Shown piece after piece: positions 1 to 12,500 of a stretch of 64,000 nt of DNA. The notes below the pieces were generated by a model. The model saw nothing but the letters and a program-made list of their open reading frames with translations. It had not been told where the DNA came from and made no database searches. Source of the stretch: Carnegiea gigantea (Eukaryota; Streptophyta; Magnoliopsida; Caryophyllales; Cactaceae); assembly GCA_029747015.1 (NCBI GenBank), contig JAKOGI010001587.1, positions 119,501-183,500 on the forward strand. Reading direction: 5' to 3'. Every line of letters starts with the position of its first letter. The first letter of the stretch is position 1. A program made the translations under genes and the position numbers.

Positions 1-513
1 ATGATGATTCTAGATGAAACAAATTGTTCATGTTTCAGAAAAAAGATAAAGGATACCAATATGGGCTGCAACTAGTATTGTATCTGGTTTGTGGGACTTG
101 TGACTTGCAATTTGTGACCATAATGTGTATGTTAGACACGAGACCACTTGTTGGAGATGCATGGCTTAATGCTTGGGTAGTGTTGCAGGAATTCTTACCT
201 AGTTTCTTTGCTTTAAATGTAGAAGTTGAATCAATTCGATTCTCTCGGGTATTTGCCATGAAAGCTGAGCAATTATTCCCTATACTCAACTTGCAAAATT
301 TGCTTGCGCTGCTGTCTAAATGGATGCGTTTGGTTTGTCTGTTTTGTGGCTGCGAAAGCCTGTCCCTTGCTGTAATCCTCTAGCCACAACATCGTTAACA
401 TTGTCTCTCACTATGGAACCCCATTTATGCAATCATTATCCCAGTTGTTAAGCTGTATGGAGCCATCTTGCTTTTTGTGTAGTAATTTTCAAGTTAACCT
501 CTGTGATGAACAG
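1..513 (+). other. DEG7 intron, 3' part
   Basis: No exon resembling DEG7 is seen before the acceptor CAG at 511-513. The open frames here lack family similarity and look like chance. The upstream exon is outside the window. Confidence 0.6.
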
Positions 514-3500
514 ATACATGCTTTTTAGAGCTGGGGTCCCTCGCCATGCCATCATAAAAAAGTTTGCTGGACAGGAGATATCATGCCTTGGGGAGTTGAT
601 CTCTGTCCTCTCAAAGTTATCTAGAGGTACTCGTGTGCCACTGGAATATATTACCTATGCGGATCGTCATAGGAGAAAGGTAAGCTGCTGCACTTGAGAT
701 ATTTTTTCTAGTAGTTTTAACAAATGGTAATACTTCATTTTGTGCATTATAAAACTGTAACAATGGTTTGTGCACTGCGAGTGGATGGAGTTGGATATCC
801 TTGGATGCATGTCATCGTGTTTTTAGTTGCCTGTATTTTTTTTCCATTCGTGTTTACTACATAAAGCATTAAGTGTATTATGATTAGGATAGTTGATGCT
901 ACCTCAAAGGTGGTGCGGTTGTCTTGAAAAATTTGGCCTGAGCTCGTGGGTGGGTTTTTTCTTTTGGGAAAACAATTATGGGGCCCTTTTTCTCAACAGT
1001 CTACGTTATTTGTTTTTAATGTAGCAAACATTTTGCTATAAGGCATGCAAATGCATGGTCACTGTAAATCTTTGCATTTGTGGCTTTGAACACCAATATC
1101 CTGAGAAAAATGGAAAGATTTATGTAGCGATGCATTTGCTTTCCGTAGTAAATACTAAATACACTAACTTTTTGGGTTATGAAATGCAGACACCGGAGAA
1201 AAATGGAAAGATTTATGTAGCGATGCATTAGCACAATATCAGGTCCTTAGAACTTACTTGCTGAACTTACTGTGCCACAATTTTTTCCTTTTTTGTTTGG
1301 ATGAGGAACTGTGCCACAATATAGTTGTGAGTTCTGAACTTCTCCCCCCCCCCCCCCAAGGAGGGGGGTGTTTCCATCTCGGAGTTCTTCTACCTATTTT
1401 TTGAGGTTAACCCATTTATTTGTGCATGTGGTCTTGATACTCCAGTATACTGATCATTACTGCTGGGCAGATCTTCTGACTGCTCGTTGAAGAGAGCTTT
1501 TCTTTTGATTGTAAAGCATCTTATGATCAGTTTGTCATGGAGCATGCTATATGGCCTTCTGACTTAGCTTGGTGGAACTCTATTTTCTGGATTTCCTCCC
1601 CGGTCCTCTTTCTGTCTTCTGTCACTGACGTTGGATGCAAGTACCCAGGATTTCTTTTTGCCATACGTTTTTGCTGACCTTCATCTTCCCTGATTTTCCA
1701 TGTACCTTGAAATTCCTTGCAAGACCTATTGCATGATTAATAGGAAGTAGTCTTAGAGCAATTTTTTTTTTTTGGCGTTTTCTTTGTTTTTTTTTTTTTG
1801 GGGGGGGGGGGGGGAGGGGGCTTCAGTGATATACTTAGTTTCTTTTCATGCACAATATGCTTCAGGTCTAAAATATGGTGGAATATTGTGAGTTAGTGAT
1901 TGCTTTATCCTACTTCTCACTACTGGTTTTGATGTGAAGCGTTGAACTTGGATTGAAAATCTGCCTTGTTAGCCATTGTGGATGCATCTGATTACTGGTT
2001 GGTTGTTTCGTATTTTTCATGATTAAGTGCTTCAGCTGCTTCCTCATGCAAATATCACGTTGTCTTATACCGTTATTTTGGATGGAATTAATTATACTTG
2101 ATTTAGTTGTGTGTTTCCTGACTTTGTAAAAGAGCTTGTATTAGATAGATGGTAATCTGCATAAATCATTGTGGAGCAACTTCAAATAGCTGAATGAGAC
2201 TTTATTTGTTCTTAGATTACTAGTGATGATGCAGTCTTGTTACATCTAGTATATTTCTAGATCATGTACCTTTCCTCTAATCCATGTTCATCTGGCTCCC
2301 CTTCATCCATTCTCTTCTTTCTTGTCCCATGTAGTTAGGGTGCCGGGTTTGTATGTAATAGCTTTACCCTTTAATTATGTTGAGGTGAGTTCCATTGGAT
2401 TTTTAATTAAAAACCTTTTGACTACCTGCTACTCCACATAGAAGACGTAGGGAACAATTTGGTGAGGTGTTTTGTTATGTTCCACTGTAAACCAACCTGA
2501 AAAGTTGCCGCTGCCTGCTTCTTTTCTTTTTCTTAGGTTCTTGCATTTGCTTGCATGTGCGAGCCATTCTTTTCTGTCTTTGGCTTGCGCTTCCTTGTGT
2601 GAGACAAACGTCTAGGATTTACATTTTTCTTTTGGCTGCAGTCTGTCTTAGTTACTGTTGATCGACATGAATGGTATGCCCCTCCCCGTATATATACACG
2701 TGATGACAGTAGCGGCTTATGGATAGTAAAGCCTGCCTTACCATCAGATTCTCCACTGCTATCATCTGGTATTAATCACAGTAATGGCACTGGCAATGAA
2801 GCAGTGTCCTCTGACACCAGGGTCCATCTAATGGACTATACACATCAAGATAATAACCAAAAGACAGTTGATAGCACTGCGAGTATGGAAACCAACAGCG
2901 ATCAAGCCTTGGAGGAAGCAAACTCTAGAGATGATTCTGATATTGGGATTAAGAAAAGGAAAGTTGAAGAGTGCTCGTCTGCTGATGGTGCTGTTAATAC
3001 AGATAGTTCACTGCATGATCCTAGAGAAGAGAACTTGGAGGATTCAGGCATTTCAGAAAGTGTCATTTCAAGGGATTATCAGCGTGCAACAGCTGTAGCA
3101 GCCAACGCTTCAGTTGCTGACCGTGTAATAGAGCCCACCCTTGTTATGTTTGAGGTATGTGATGTGGCATTGTTTTGTTGCTGGAGTATTTCACCGGCAG
3201 GATACATATATTGATAATATATCCTGTTTACTTCAACAACAGCGGATTATCATTGTCTTCTTATCAGGGGGGGCTCTTGGCAAAAACAATTGTGGATTAT
3301 TTATCATTGTCCTTGTGCCCTTTTTTGGGTTTTTTTTTTGGGGGGGGGCGCTTTTTGTTTGCTAGTATGATTGCTGTTATTGTTATGATTCACATCCAAG
3401 TGGTTTAGGACCATGATTTTTCCCAAATGGTTTATGACCATGATGATTTTTTTGTCCGTTCTTGTTGCTGCTGTTTAAAATTCCTTCATATGAAGGGACC

Positions 3501-6500
3501 ATTGTGACTCCAATGGTTTAGTTATCTTCATTCGTTGTCAGTCCATTTTGTTTGTGGACTGTTCTGTCTGAACTTCCTATGTGAATCCCATGTTGAATTG
3601 CTCTTTGTGGGGAATTAATGTTAAATTTGGAGTCATAGCATCATTTTCTGCAGTGGATCCCATCACTCATTCCATCTACCCCAAAACATTTGTAGCCTCC
3701 GCAATTGTAGCCTTTCTGGTTGTCTAATTTCATTCTTGTGGGTGTTGCCACTGTGGAAGATATCTCTGCATAGGGCTAATCAAAACTGGTTAACTGGAGT
3801 TTCAGCCAACTGAAAAGCAATTAACCAAATTTTCGGTTTGCAAAAAATGCGAACCAAAACCGATGTGGAAGTTTCGGTTGACCAAAATTTTGGGTTTGAC
3901 AAAAACCCAAACCAATTTTTTCGGTTTGGTTAACGGGTTTTCCGGTCGGTGAACCATAGTATAAATTCTCAGTTTTCTCTCCTTTTCAATTTAATTTGAC
4001 TATCTAAGACATTAGATATTAACTTCCACAAGATCATACATTTATTCTCTATCTTTTTTCTGGTGCTACGGTCCATAGTTGACTAGTATATAATTTAGAA
4101 TTTTCTTTTTTTACAAAAAAGGTCGCTGGTTGACCAAACCTTCAAATGACTGAATCGAAACTGAAAAATTTTCCTGGTTCAGTTGACCTCACCAGAATTT
4201 TAAGTTCTGCTTTCTGTTGCTTGATTGCTAGTCCTTGTGTCTCATACAGATATTGAAGGTGATTTCCTTGACGTTAGGTTTTACTGAGTGACTGTAACTG
4301 AAGTTCTCATGTCCATCTATTGTACACTTTTCAGGTTCATGTACCACCTTCGTGTATGCTTGATGGTGTCCACTCCCAACATTTCTTTGGAACTGGTGTC
4401 ATCATTCATCATTCAGACAACATGGGGCTCGTTGCAGTTGATAAAAACACAGTTGCAATATCTGCGTCTGATATTATGCTATCCTTTGCTGCATTTCCTA
4501 TTGAAATTCCTGGGGAGGTAATTATAGTGTTTTTTTGCGATGGTTTTGGTCCTTATAGCCTTCCAACTTCTCTTCTTGATAAATCTCACATTATGGCTCC
4601 TTATCAACAAAAATTTTTTGCATTATGGTATGTAGGTGGTGTTTCTCCATCCTGTGCACAATTATGCCCTTGTTGCATATGATCCCTCTCTACTGGGACA
4701 AGCTGGTGCCGCTGTAGTTCGTGCAGCTGAACTCCTTCCTGGTGAGTGCCCCATTAAATTAATTACTTTCCACTATTGTCCTTGATCTGCTGTGAAATAT
4801 CAATTGATAGCAGGCAATCGCATTTGTCAATGGTTCAGAACTCCAACACCAGCTGCATGCCGATCATAAGGATTGTGGCAGCCCTTTATCACACTTTTCA
4901 GTAAACCCAAAAAAGAAAAAAAATCAAAAATTTTATGTAGTTGAAAATGAGTAAGAACCCTGTCATCACCATCCTGAAGTGAGTGTAGAAGGCAAAAATT
5001 CTATGACGAATCAGATGATGCCACATGTAAAAAATGGACCAATCATAAAGTGCCACGTGTCACGTTGATTTTGGTGGACCCGCTTGGTTAAAATTAAGTG
5101 CAGTCAATCAAAAGCCGCCACGTGTCATCGATGATGCAGAAATTAGTAATTATTATCTTTATTTAAAAATAAGAAAATAATTACTGGGCCTAGGCCCAAA
5201 ATCCGGCTCTAACCCTAACCGGCAGAGTTTATAAATAGGGATCCTCCCCCCTCATTTTAAGGGGAGCTCAACATTCAACATCCTACAGGCTCCAGAGCTT
5301 AGACTGCAGACAACATCCGGCTATCAAGCAACAAGGATCAAAGTCAGCTAGCTCAACATCTTCTGCAACCTCAAATTGAAGTCTACTTCAGAGTTCTTCA
5401 TCCAGTTTATCGATCGAGATCAAGCAACCTCGCCCTCGTATCGATTAATCTATCCAACAACATTCAACATTCAGCATTGGCAGAATTCAGAGCTCAGACA
5501 GCAAGGAGCATCCAGCTACCAAGCGAGAAGGATCAAGACTTGCAGAGCTTCAGAAACCACAATCAGCCACTTGCAGATCAAAATCAAGAACAACCTTCAG
5601 AGTTCTTCAGCTGATTTGCATCAACCGACATCAAGCATTAAGCCCTCGGAATACTCAAGTCATTAGGAGATCGAATCAGAGGATCATTTTTATTATATTA
5701 AATTCAGAGATTGTACCCATATACAACATTAATACAAAAATTCAATTTGTTGTTGAATTTCTTGTCTAATTTATTTTAGGCGCGAAATTTGCGTTTACAA
5801 ATTTGGCACGCCTGGTGGGACCTCTCTGCCTCTCATCTCTTTCTTCAAAATACAAAATTTGCACTCCTTTGAAGATATCATGGCCCCCAAGAATGCTTTG
5901 AAGAAGAAGACTATCGAATCTACATCTGAAGGATCTGCAAAGGCTAGTATTGCATCTAATAATCGAAGCACCAGGGCGATGACTAGGAGCATGACCAAAG
6001 CTGCTGCCTCCATCACCTTAGAGCAACAAGTAGTGGCTCCAACTTTGCAGTCACGCAAAACTCAAAACTTTGGCTTCAACTTGCCTGCTGATGGAGTCAA
6101 TCAAACTGCTTGTCTTCCTAATTTGAAGCTAAAGACTTTTGCTATCTTCAATATAAAGAATGCTCTACCATGTGGACTGGAAAAATTTCAAACCTACATC
6201 AATCCTGTCTTCCAACCTATCAGTGAGGAGGATGATGATTTTGGTAGCAGCAATTCTTCACCAACATCTTCAAGAGATTCAGTTTTCTCACAGGTTGAAG
6301 TCGAATCCTCTGACACTGTTATCATGCCAGTCATGGTGACAGAAACTGTCAACTTGGAGGAACAACCAGCAGATATGAAGGCCACCCTCGATGGACTCTC
6401 AAAGGAAAATGCAAAAAAAGATGCTCAAATCAAGCGTCAAAGCAAACAGATTGCTGATTTGACAAAGAAGCTGGGGAAGCAGACGTCTGAAGCTTTCAAT

Positions 6501-9500
6501 AAATGCTCACGCAGTGAAGATTCTGACAAAGAGTCTAACCACATCGAGGAGTCTGACAATCAACGTAAACCAAAGAACGATTCATCCTTCGGCTTAATGT
6601 CAGTTGAGCAAATTCAAAATTTGATAGCTAAAGCAGTCAAGTCTCAGTTGGGAGAGTCTCACAAGAGTCACTTGTATTCAAAGCCTTATACGAAGAGGAT
6701 AGATGCTCTTCGCATGCCCCATGGCTATCAGCCTCCCAAGTTCAACCAGTTTGATGGCAAGGGTAACCCCAAGCAGCACATCGCTCATTTTATCGAAACC
6801 TGCAGCAACGCTGGCACTGAAGGTGATCGATTGGTGAAACAGCTCGTGCGATCCCTCAAGGGAATTGCATTTGACTGGTATACAGACCTTGCCCCTGAGT
6901 CCATTGATAGCTGGGGGCAAATGGAAAGTGAATTCTTAAATCGCTTCTATAACGTACGCTACGTAGTCTGATTAAGTGAGTTGACTAACACTAGGCAAGG
7001 GGATAAAGAGCCAATCATAGACTATATCAATCGTTGGCGTACCCTCTCATTGAAGTGCAAGGATCGCTTGCTGGAATCTTCTACTGTTGAAATGTGTGCC
7101 CAAGGGATGGATTGGGATATACTTTATGCTTTGCAAGTGAACAAGCCCAAAACATTCCAAGAATTGGCAACATGAGCTCATGATATGGAACTTACAATTA
7201 CCTACTATGGAAGACGACTCAATGATGATGAATCAGTGGCATCGTCAAGAAATGAAAGCTCCATACTTAGAGACTCCGAAGAGAAAGAATGTCCTTATTC
7301 TGAGTCTGATGTGCCAGAAATGCTTGACAAACTTCTCGAGAAAGAACTTATAGAACTTCCAGAGTCAAGTCGTCCTGAAGAAATTGGAAGAACTAATGAT
7401 CCTAAATATTGCAAGTATCACAGGATCATCAGTCATCCAATAGAGAAGTGCAAAGCATTCAGAAGACAAGTCCTGCAACTTGTAAAAGAAGGAAAAGTCA
7501 TATTAGACGAAGACGACACTGAAGAATCTGATTGATCATTCATTATGATCATATTAGAAAGTGTTTTGGAAGAGAGCGACCCAAAATTGGCATTTAGAGA
7601 GCAGACTTTCAAGTCAACCTCTATAGACTTCTAAGTCATCAAAGAACTTACAGACTTTTAAATCACTCCTTGTAGAGACTCGAAGACTCTCAAGTCACTC
7701 ATGTTAGACTGTCAAGTCATCCAAACTTTAAGATTTCTAAGTCAGCCTCTAGAAACACCTATGTTATCGAGCTCTCTGGCTCTAAAGTCAACCATGCAGG
7801 ACTCTTAAGCAAATCCTGCATTCAAAGTCATAAAATGTCAAAGCCTCCCAAGTCGCAAAACTTTCGGACTTCAAAGTCAATATTAGCAGACTCCCAAGTC
7901 ACCAAACTCTAAGACTCCTAAGTCAGCCTTTATGGGCTTTTGAGTTGAGAAGCACTAAGACTTGCAGGTAAGCTTCTACAGACACCCAGCAATCAAACTC
8001 TGAGAACTCGAAGTCGATCCTGCCAAACTTCAAAGGCCGGCTTGACAGACTCTAAAGTCATCAAATCTCGTGGACTTCCAAGTCAAACTTTTAAGACTCT
8101 CAAGTCGTCCAACTCTTACAAACAAAATTCTTGACTCTCAAGTTATCAAAGACTTTTAAGTCAACTTTACAGGCCTTCAACTCATTGATGCCACAGACTA
8201 CCAAGTCGTCAAGAAGAGACTATCAAGTCATCAAAATCAAAGACTTCCAAGTCGCCTAAAGATTATCAAGTCGAGAAAATTGTAAGTTTTGAAGTGAATT
8301 CAACGACTCTCAAGTCATCAATAGTTTTGACTCTCAAGTCACCCTTAAGACTTCCAAATCCAAACTTCTAGACTCTCAAGTCAGCACAGACTATCAAGTC
8401 ACCCAAACGATACTCAAGCCGTCAAAATCAAAGACTTTTAAGTCACCCAAAATCCATCAAGTCAACAAAATTACAAACTTTGAAGTGAATTCTATGACTC
8501 TCATGTCATCAACATGGTAGACTCTCAAGTCCTCAACGACATAAGCTCTCAAATAAATAAAGTTTAAAAATTCTCAAGTCATCTAAGTTGTAGACTCGCA
8601 AGTCAAACAGAATTGTTGACTCTTAAGTTATCGAAGACTTTCAAATGAATCTTACGGACCTTCAAGTCCTGGATGTAATAGATTTCTAAGTCATCAAATC
8701 GCGAAGACTCCAAGTCATAAAACTCTCTGACTTCCAAGTCAATCCTAACAGGCTCCCAAGTCACCAAATCTCGTAGACTTCGAAGCCGATGTTTTTTAAG
8801 GCTTCAAAGTGTTTTTTTTCAGGACTTCTAAGTCAACAAAATTATTGACTCCCAAGTCACGAAGTTGACTCTCAAGTCATCAAAGTTCAAGTCTCTCAAG
8901 ACATCAAAATTAAAAGACTACCAAGTCATCAAAACTCCAGACTCCAAAGTCAAGAAAGTTCTAAGCTCCGAGTTATCAAACTTGATGACTCTCAAGTCTC
9001 TAAAGTTTAAGACTCCTAAGTCAACAAATTTATTGATTCCCAAGTCACTAAACGAACTCCGAAATCATCGAGTTCAAGACTCTTAGTCATCAAAGTAAAA
9101 GACTGTCAAGTCATTTTATCGAAGGTGCTGACTTGTAAATCACTCAACACATTCTCAAACCATATAAACAGACTTCAAACGGCTACCAAATTGTTGCAAA
9201 TTTTTAGAAGCCTTCAAGTTGGGGGCAAAAGTAAGATCGCATCCTCCTTCGCATTAGCGATACAGGTGTCTTCCTTTAAAATTGGCCGTCTTTTCCTTCA
9301 AGTCGGGCACTGGCAATTTGCGAAGTCAAGCTTTCGGTGTCTGATTGGAAGGATCATGTCTTTCCTGTCTGACCGAAAGAGTCGAGCTTCTGTGTTATCG
9401 AAAGGGTCAAGTCTGCACTGTCTGATCGGATGAGTCATCTTTGTTGTCTGATCGGATGAGCCAAGCCTTTTCTTTCTGATCAGAAGAGTCGCCTTATCTG

Positions 9501-12500
9501 TCTGATTCAACGAGCCAAGATGTTGCTTTCTTATCGGGATAATTGCATTCACTGTCTGATCGAATGAGCCAAGCCTTCTCTTTCTGATCACAAGAGTCGC
9601 CTTCGCTGTCTGATAAAAGAGGCCAAGTCTGCACTGTCTGATCGGATGAGTCACCTTTGCTGTCTGATTAGATGAGCCAAGCCTTCGTTTTCTGATCGGG
9701 AGAGGCGCCTTTGCTGTCTGATAGAAGAGGCCATGTCTGCACTGTCTGATCAGATGAGTCACCTATGTTGTCTGATTGGATAAGTCATGCCTCATCTTCT
9801 GATCGAAGGAGTCAAGCTGTTACTTTCTGATCGTGACAGTTACATTTGCTGCTTAATCGAATAAGTCAAGACTTCTCTTTCTGATCAGAAGAGTCGTTTT
9901 TGCTGTCTGATGGAAGAAGCCAAGTCTCTGCTGCCTGATTAGAGGAATCTAAATGCCTTCGCTCTCTGATCGTATAAGTCAAGCCTTTGTTATCTGGACA
10001 GAGGAGTCAAGCCTTCACTTCCTGATTGGAAGAACATGTTCTGACTATCTGATTGGAGAGGGCACACCTTCATTGTCTGAATGTCTTTGTTGCTTGAGCG
10101 GATGAGTAGTGTCCTCGCTATCTGACTGGAGAAGTTCTGTATTCACTATCTGAGCGGAGAAATCCATGTCTTTGCAAAATCTGGAATGAAGGAAGAATCT
10201 GCAAGGTAGTTATGGAGTAAAGAACGTCTGAACGGTAGGGGTGTTGGCATATCTACGCGGAGAGTCACGCCTTCTTCAATTGGATCATCTTCTCTGTCCA
10301 GGATGGTAAGAGTTGGCTTTTTGGGATCGGATGATGAATCCAGAAAATGCACGATCTAATCGGAGGCGTCGTGGCTGAAAGGAATAAATTCAAGTCGACC
10401 CCAATTAGATTAAATAAGGGAGTCGCCTGCGAAGAATCGAATCTACGGGGAGAAACGATTCCTCGTCTTAAAAGTCGACCTCACTTCGCGATCTAATCAG
10501 AGGAGTCGTGGCTGGCAGAAAGAAATATAAGTTGATTCAGCAGCTTCCTGGAAAAAAAAAAAAAAAAGAGAGAACATAAATTTAAGTTCTTCAACAAAAA
10601 GCAAAAAAAAGGTGACAAAAAAAAATTTCACCCAAAAAACAAAAGGGTGACAAAAAAATTCACCCAACCAAAAGAAAAAAGCAAAACAAAAAAGGAGAAC
10701 CAGGGAGTCGCTCTCGGTGAAGATAACCAGGAAGAACACAAAATCAAGGCGAAATTACGGTGAGATGTTAGTCTCATCGGGATCAACACTCTAAGGTAAT
10801 TAGCCAGTAATTTGCAAAAAAAAGGAACTGCACAGAGGCACAAACAGTGCTCTTCGTTCTCCCTATTCTTTCTCTCTCTCCTCCATCTGCCATGGGTGCC
10901 AAGCCAGGAAAAAAAAGGGGGGTTTCATGGAGATTGGACAATAGAAGCATTGCAAGGCTGAAGAGTTAGTGAGTTCTAGATCCCAAGCTTCAAAAAAAAA
11001 AAAAAAATCTACCAAAAAAAATTCCAGAGCCTCCAGAACAAGAATCAGAAGAGAAAATGCGCGAAGAACAACCGGTGGAGAAGGATAACGCATCGTGCAA
11101 GGTAGCGAACATTGGCTTGGACTCGGGGTTGGATGCTTTGGTTCACTACACATCATGTAAAGATGCACAAGACATAGCAGAGAGACAGACTTTTGGTTTT
11201 GAAGTTGGGAGATTCACTAGCTTGACTTCGAGGACAGGCCAAAAGGTGTTCTGAAGGCAGATTTGAGAGAAAAAAAGGAAGGGCGAAGACGAGACGATGA
11301 ATTGACAGCAATGCAAAAGGCGAATTTATAGTAGTTGTCAGAAAAATTGTTGATAGAATTTTATCCAAATTTGTGGATAAAATTCTATCCTTTTGGATTG
11401 TTGATAGATTTTTATCATTCAAATTACTGATAAAATTTATCATAAATTATTGATAAAATTCTATCCCTGACATTATTGATAGATTTTATCACAAGTTGTT
11501 GATAAAATTTTATCACAAATTTACAAGCATAATTATCTTCAAAAAAAATCAGTATGGATTATCTATCAAGTCGGCAAGTCATTTGTCTAAACAAAGGGGG
11601 AGGCGGCTCACTAAAAAAAAAAAAAAAGCTCCAACTTTCAGCATCTTTCAAGTTTTCGAGATTCAGCCGCTTCAAACACTCAAAATTCGTGTACGCGGCC
11701 GACTCTCGAGGGGGCATTTGTAGAAAGCAAAAATTCTATGACGAATCAGATGATGTCACATGTAAAAAATGGACCAATCATAAAGTGCCACGTGTCACGT
11801 TGACTTTAGTGGACCCGCTTGGTTAAAATTAAGTGCAGCTAATCAAAAGCCGCCACGTGTCATCGATGATGCAGAAATTAGTAATTATTATCTTTATTTA
11901 AAAATAAGAAAATAATTACTGGGCCTAGGCCCAAAATCCGGCTCTAACCCTAACCGGCAGAGCTTATAAATAGGGATCCTCCCCCCTCATTTTAAGGGGA
12001 GCTCAACATTCAACATCCTACAGGCTCCAGAGCTTAGACTGCAGACAACATCCGGCTATCAAGCAACAAGGATCAAAGTCAGCTAGCTCAACATCTTCTG
12101 CAACCTCAAATTGAAGTCTACTTCAGAGTTCTTCATCCAGTTTATCGATCGAGATCAAGCAACCTCGCCCTCGTATCGATTAATCTATCCAACAACATTC
12201 AACATTCAGCATTGACAGAATTCAGAGCTCAGACAGCAAGGAGCATCCAGCTACCAAGCGAGAAGGATCAAGACTTGCAGAGCTTCAGAAACCACAATCA
12301 GCCACTTGCAGATCAAAATCAAGAACAACCTTCAGAGTTCTTCAGCTGATTTGCATCAACCGACATCAAGCATTAAGCCCTCGGAATACTCAAGTCATTA
12401 GGAGATCGAATCAGAGGATCATTTTTATTATATTAAATTCAGAGATTGTACCCATATACAACATTAATACAAAAATTCAATTTGTTGTTGAATTTCTTGT

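Noticed and set aside
1..383. 119-codon frame at the left edge as a DEG7 exon
   Set aside because: No similarity to DEG7; the acceptor at 511-513 starts the recognisable exon.
7560..10170. CRISPR-like repeat array
   Set aside because: Repeats are degenerate, without unique spacers, and inside a plant retrotransposon.
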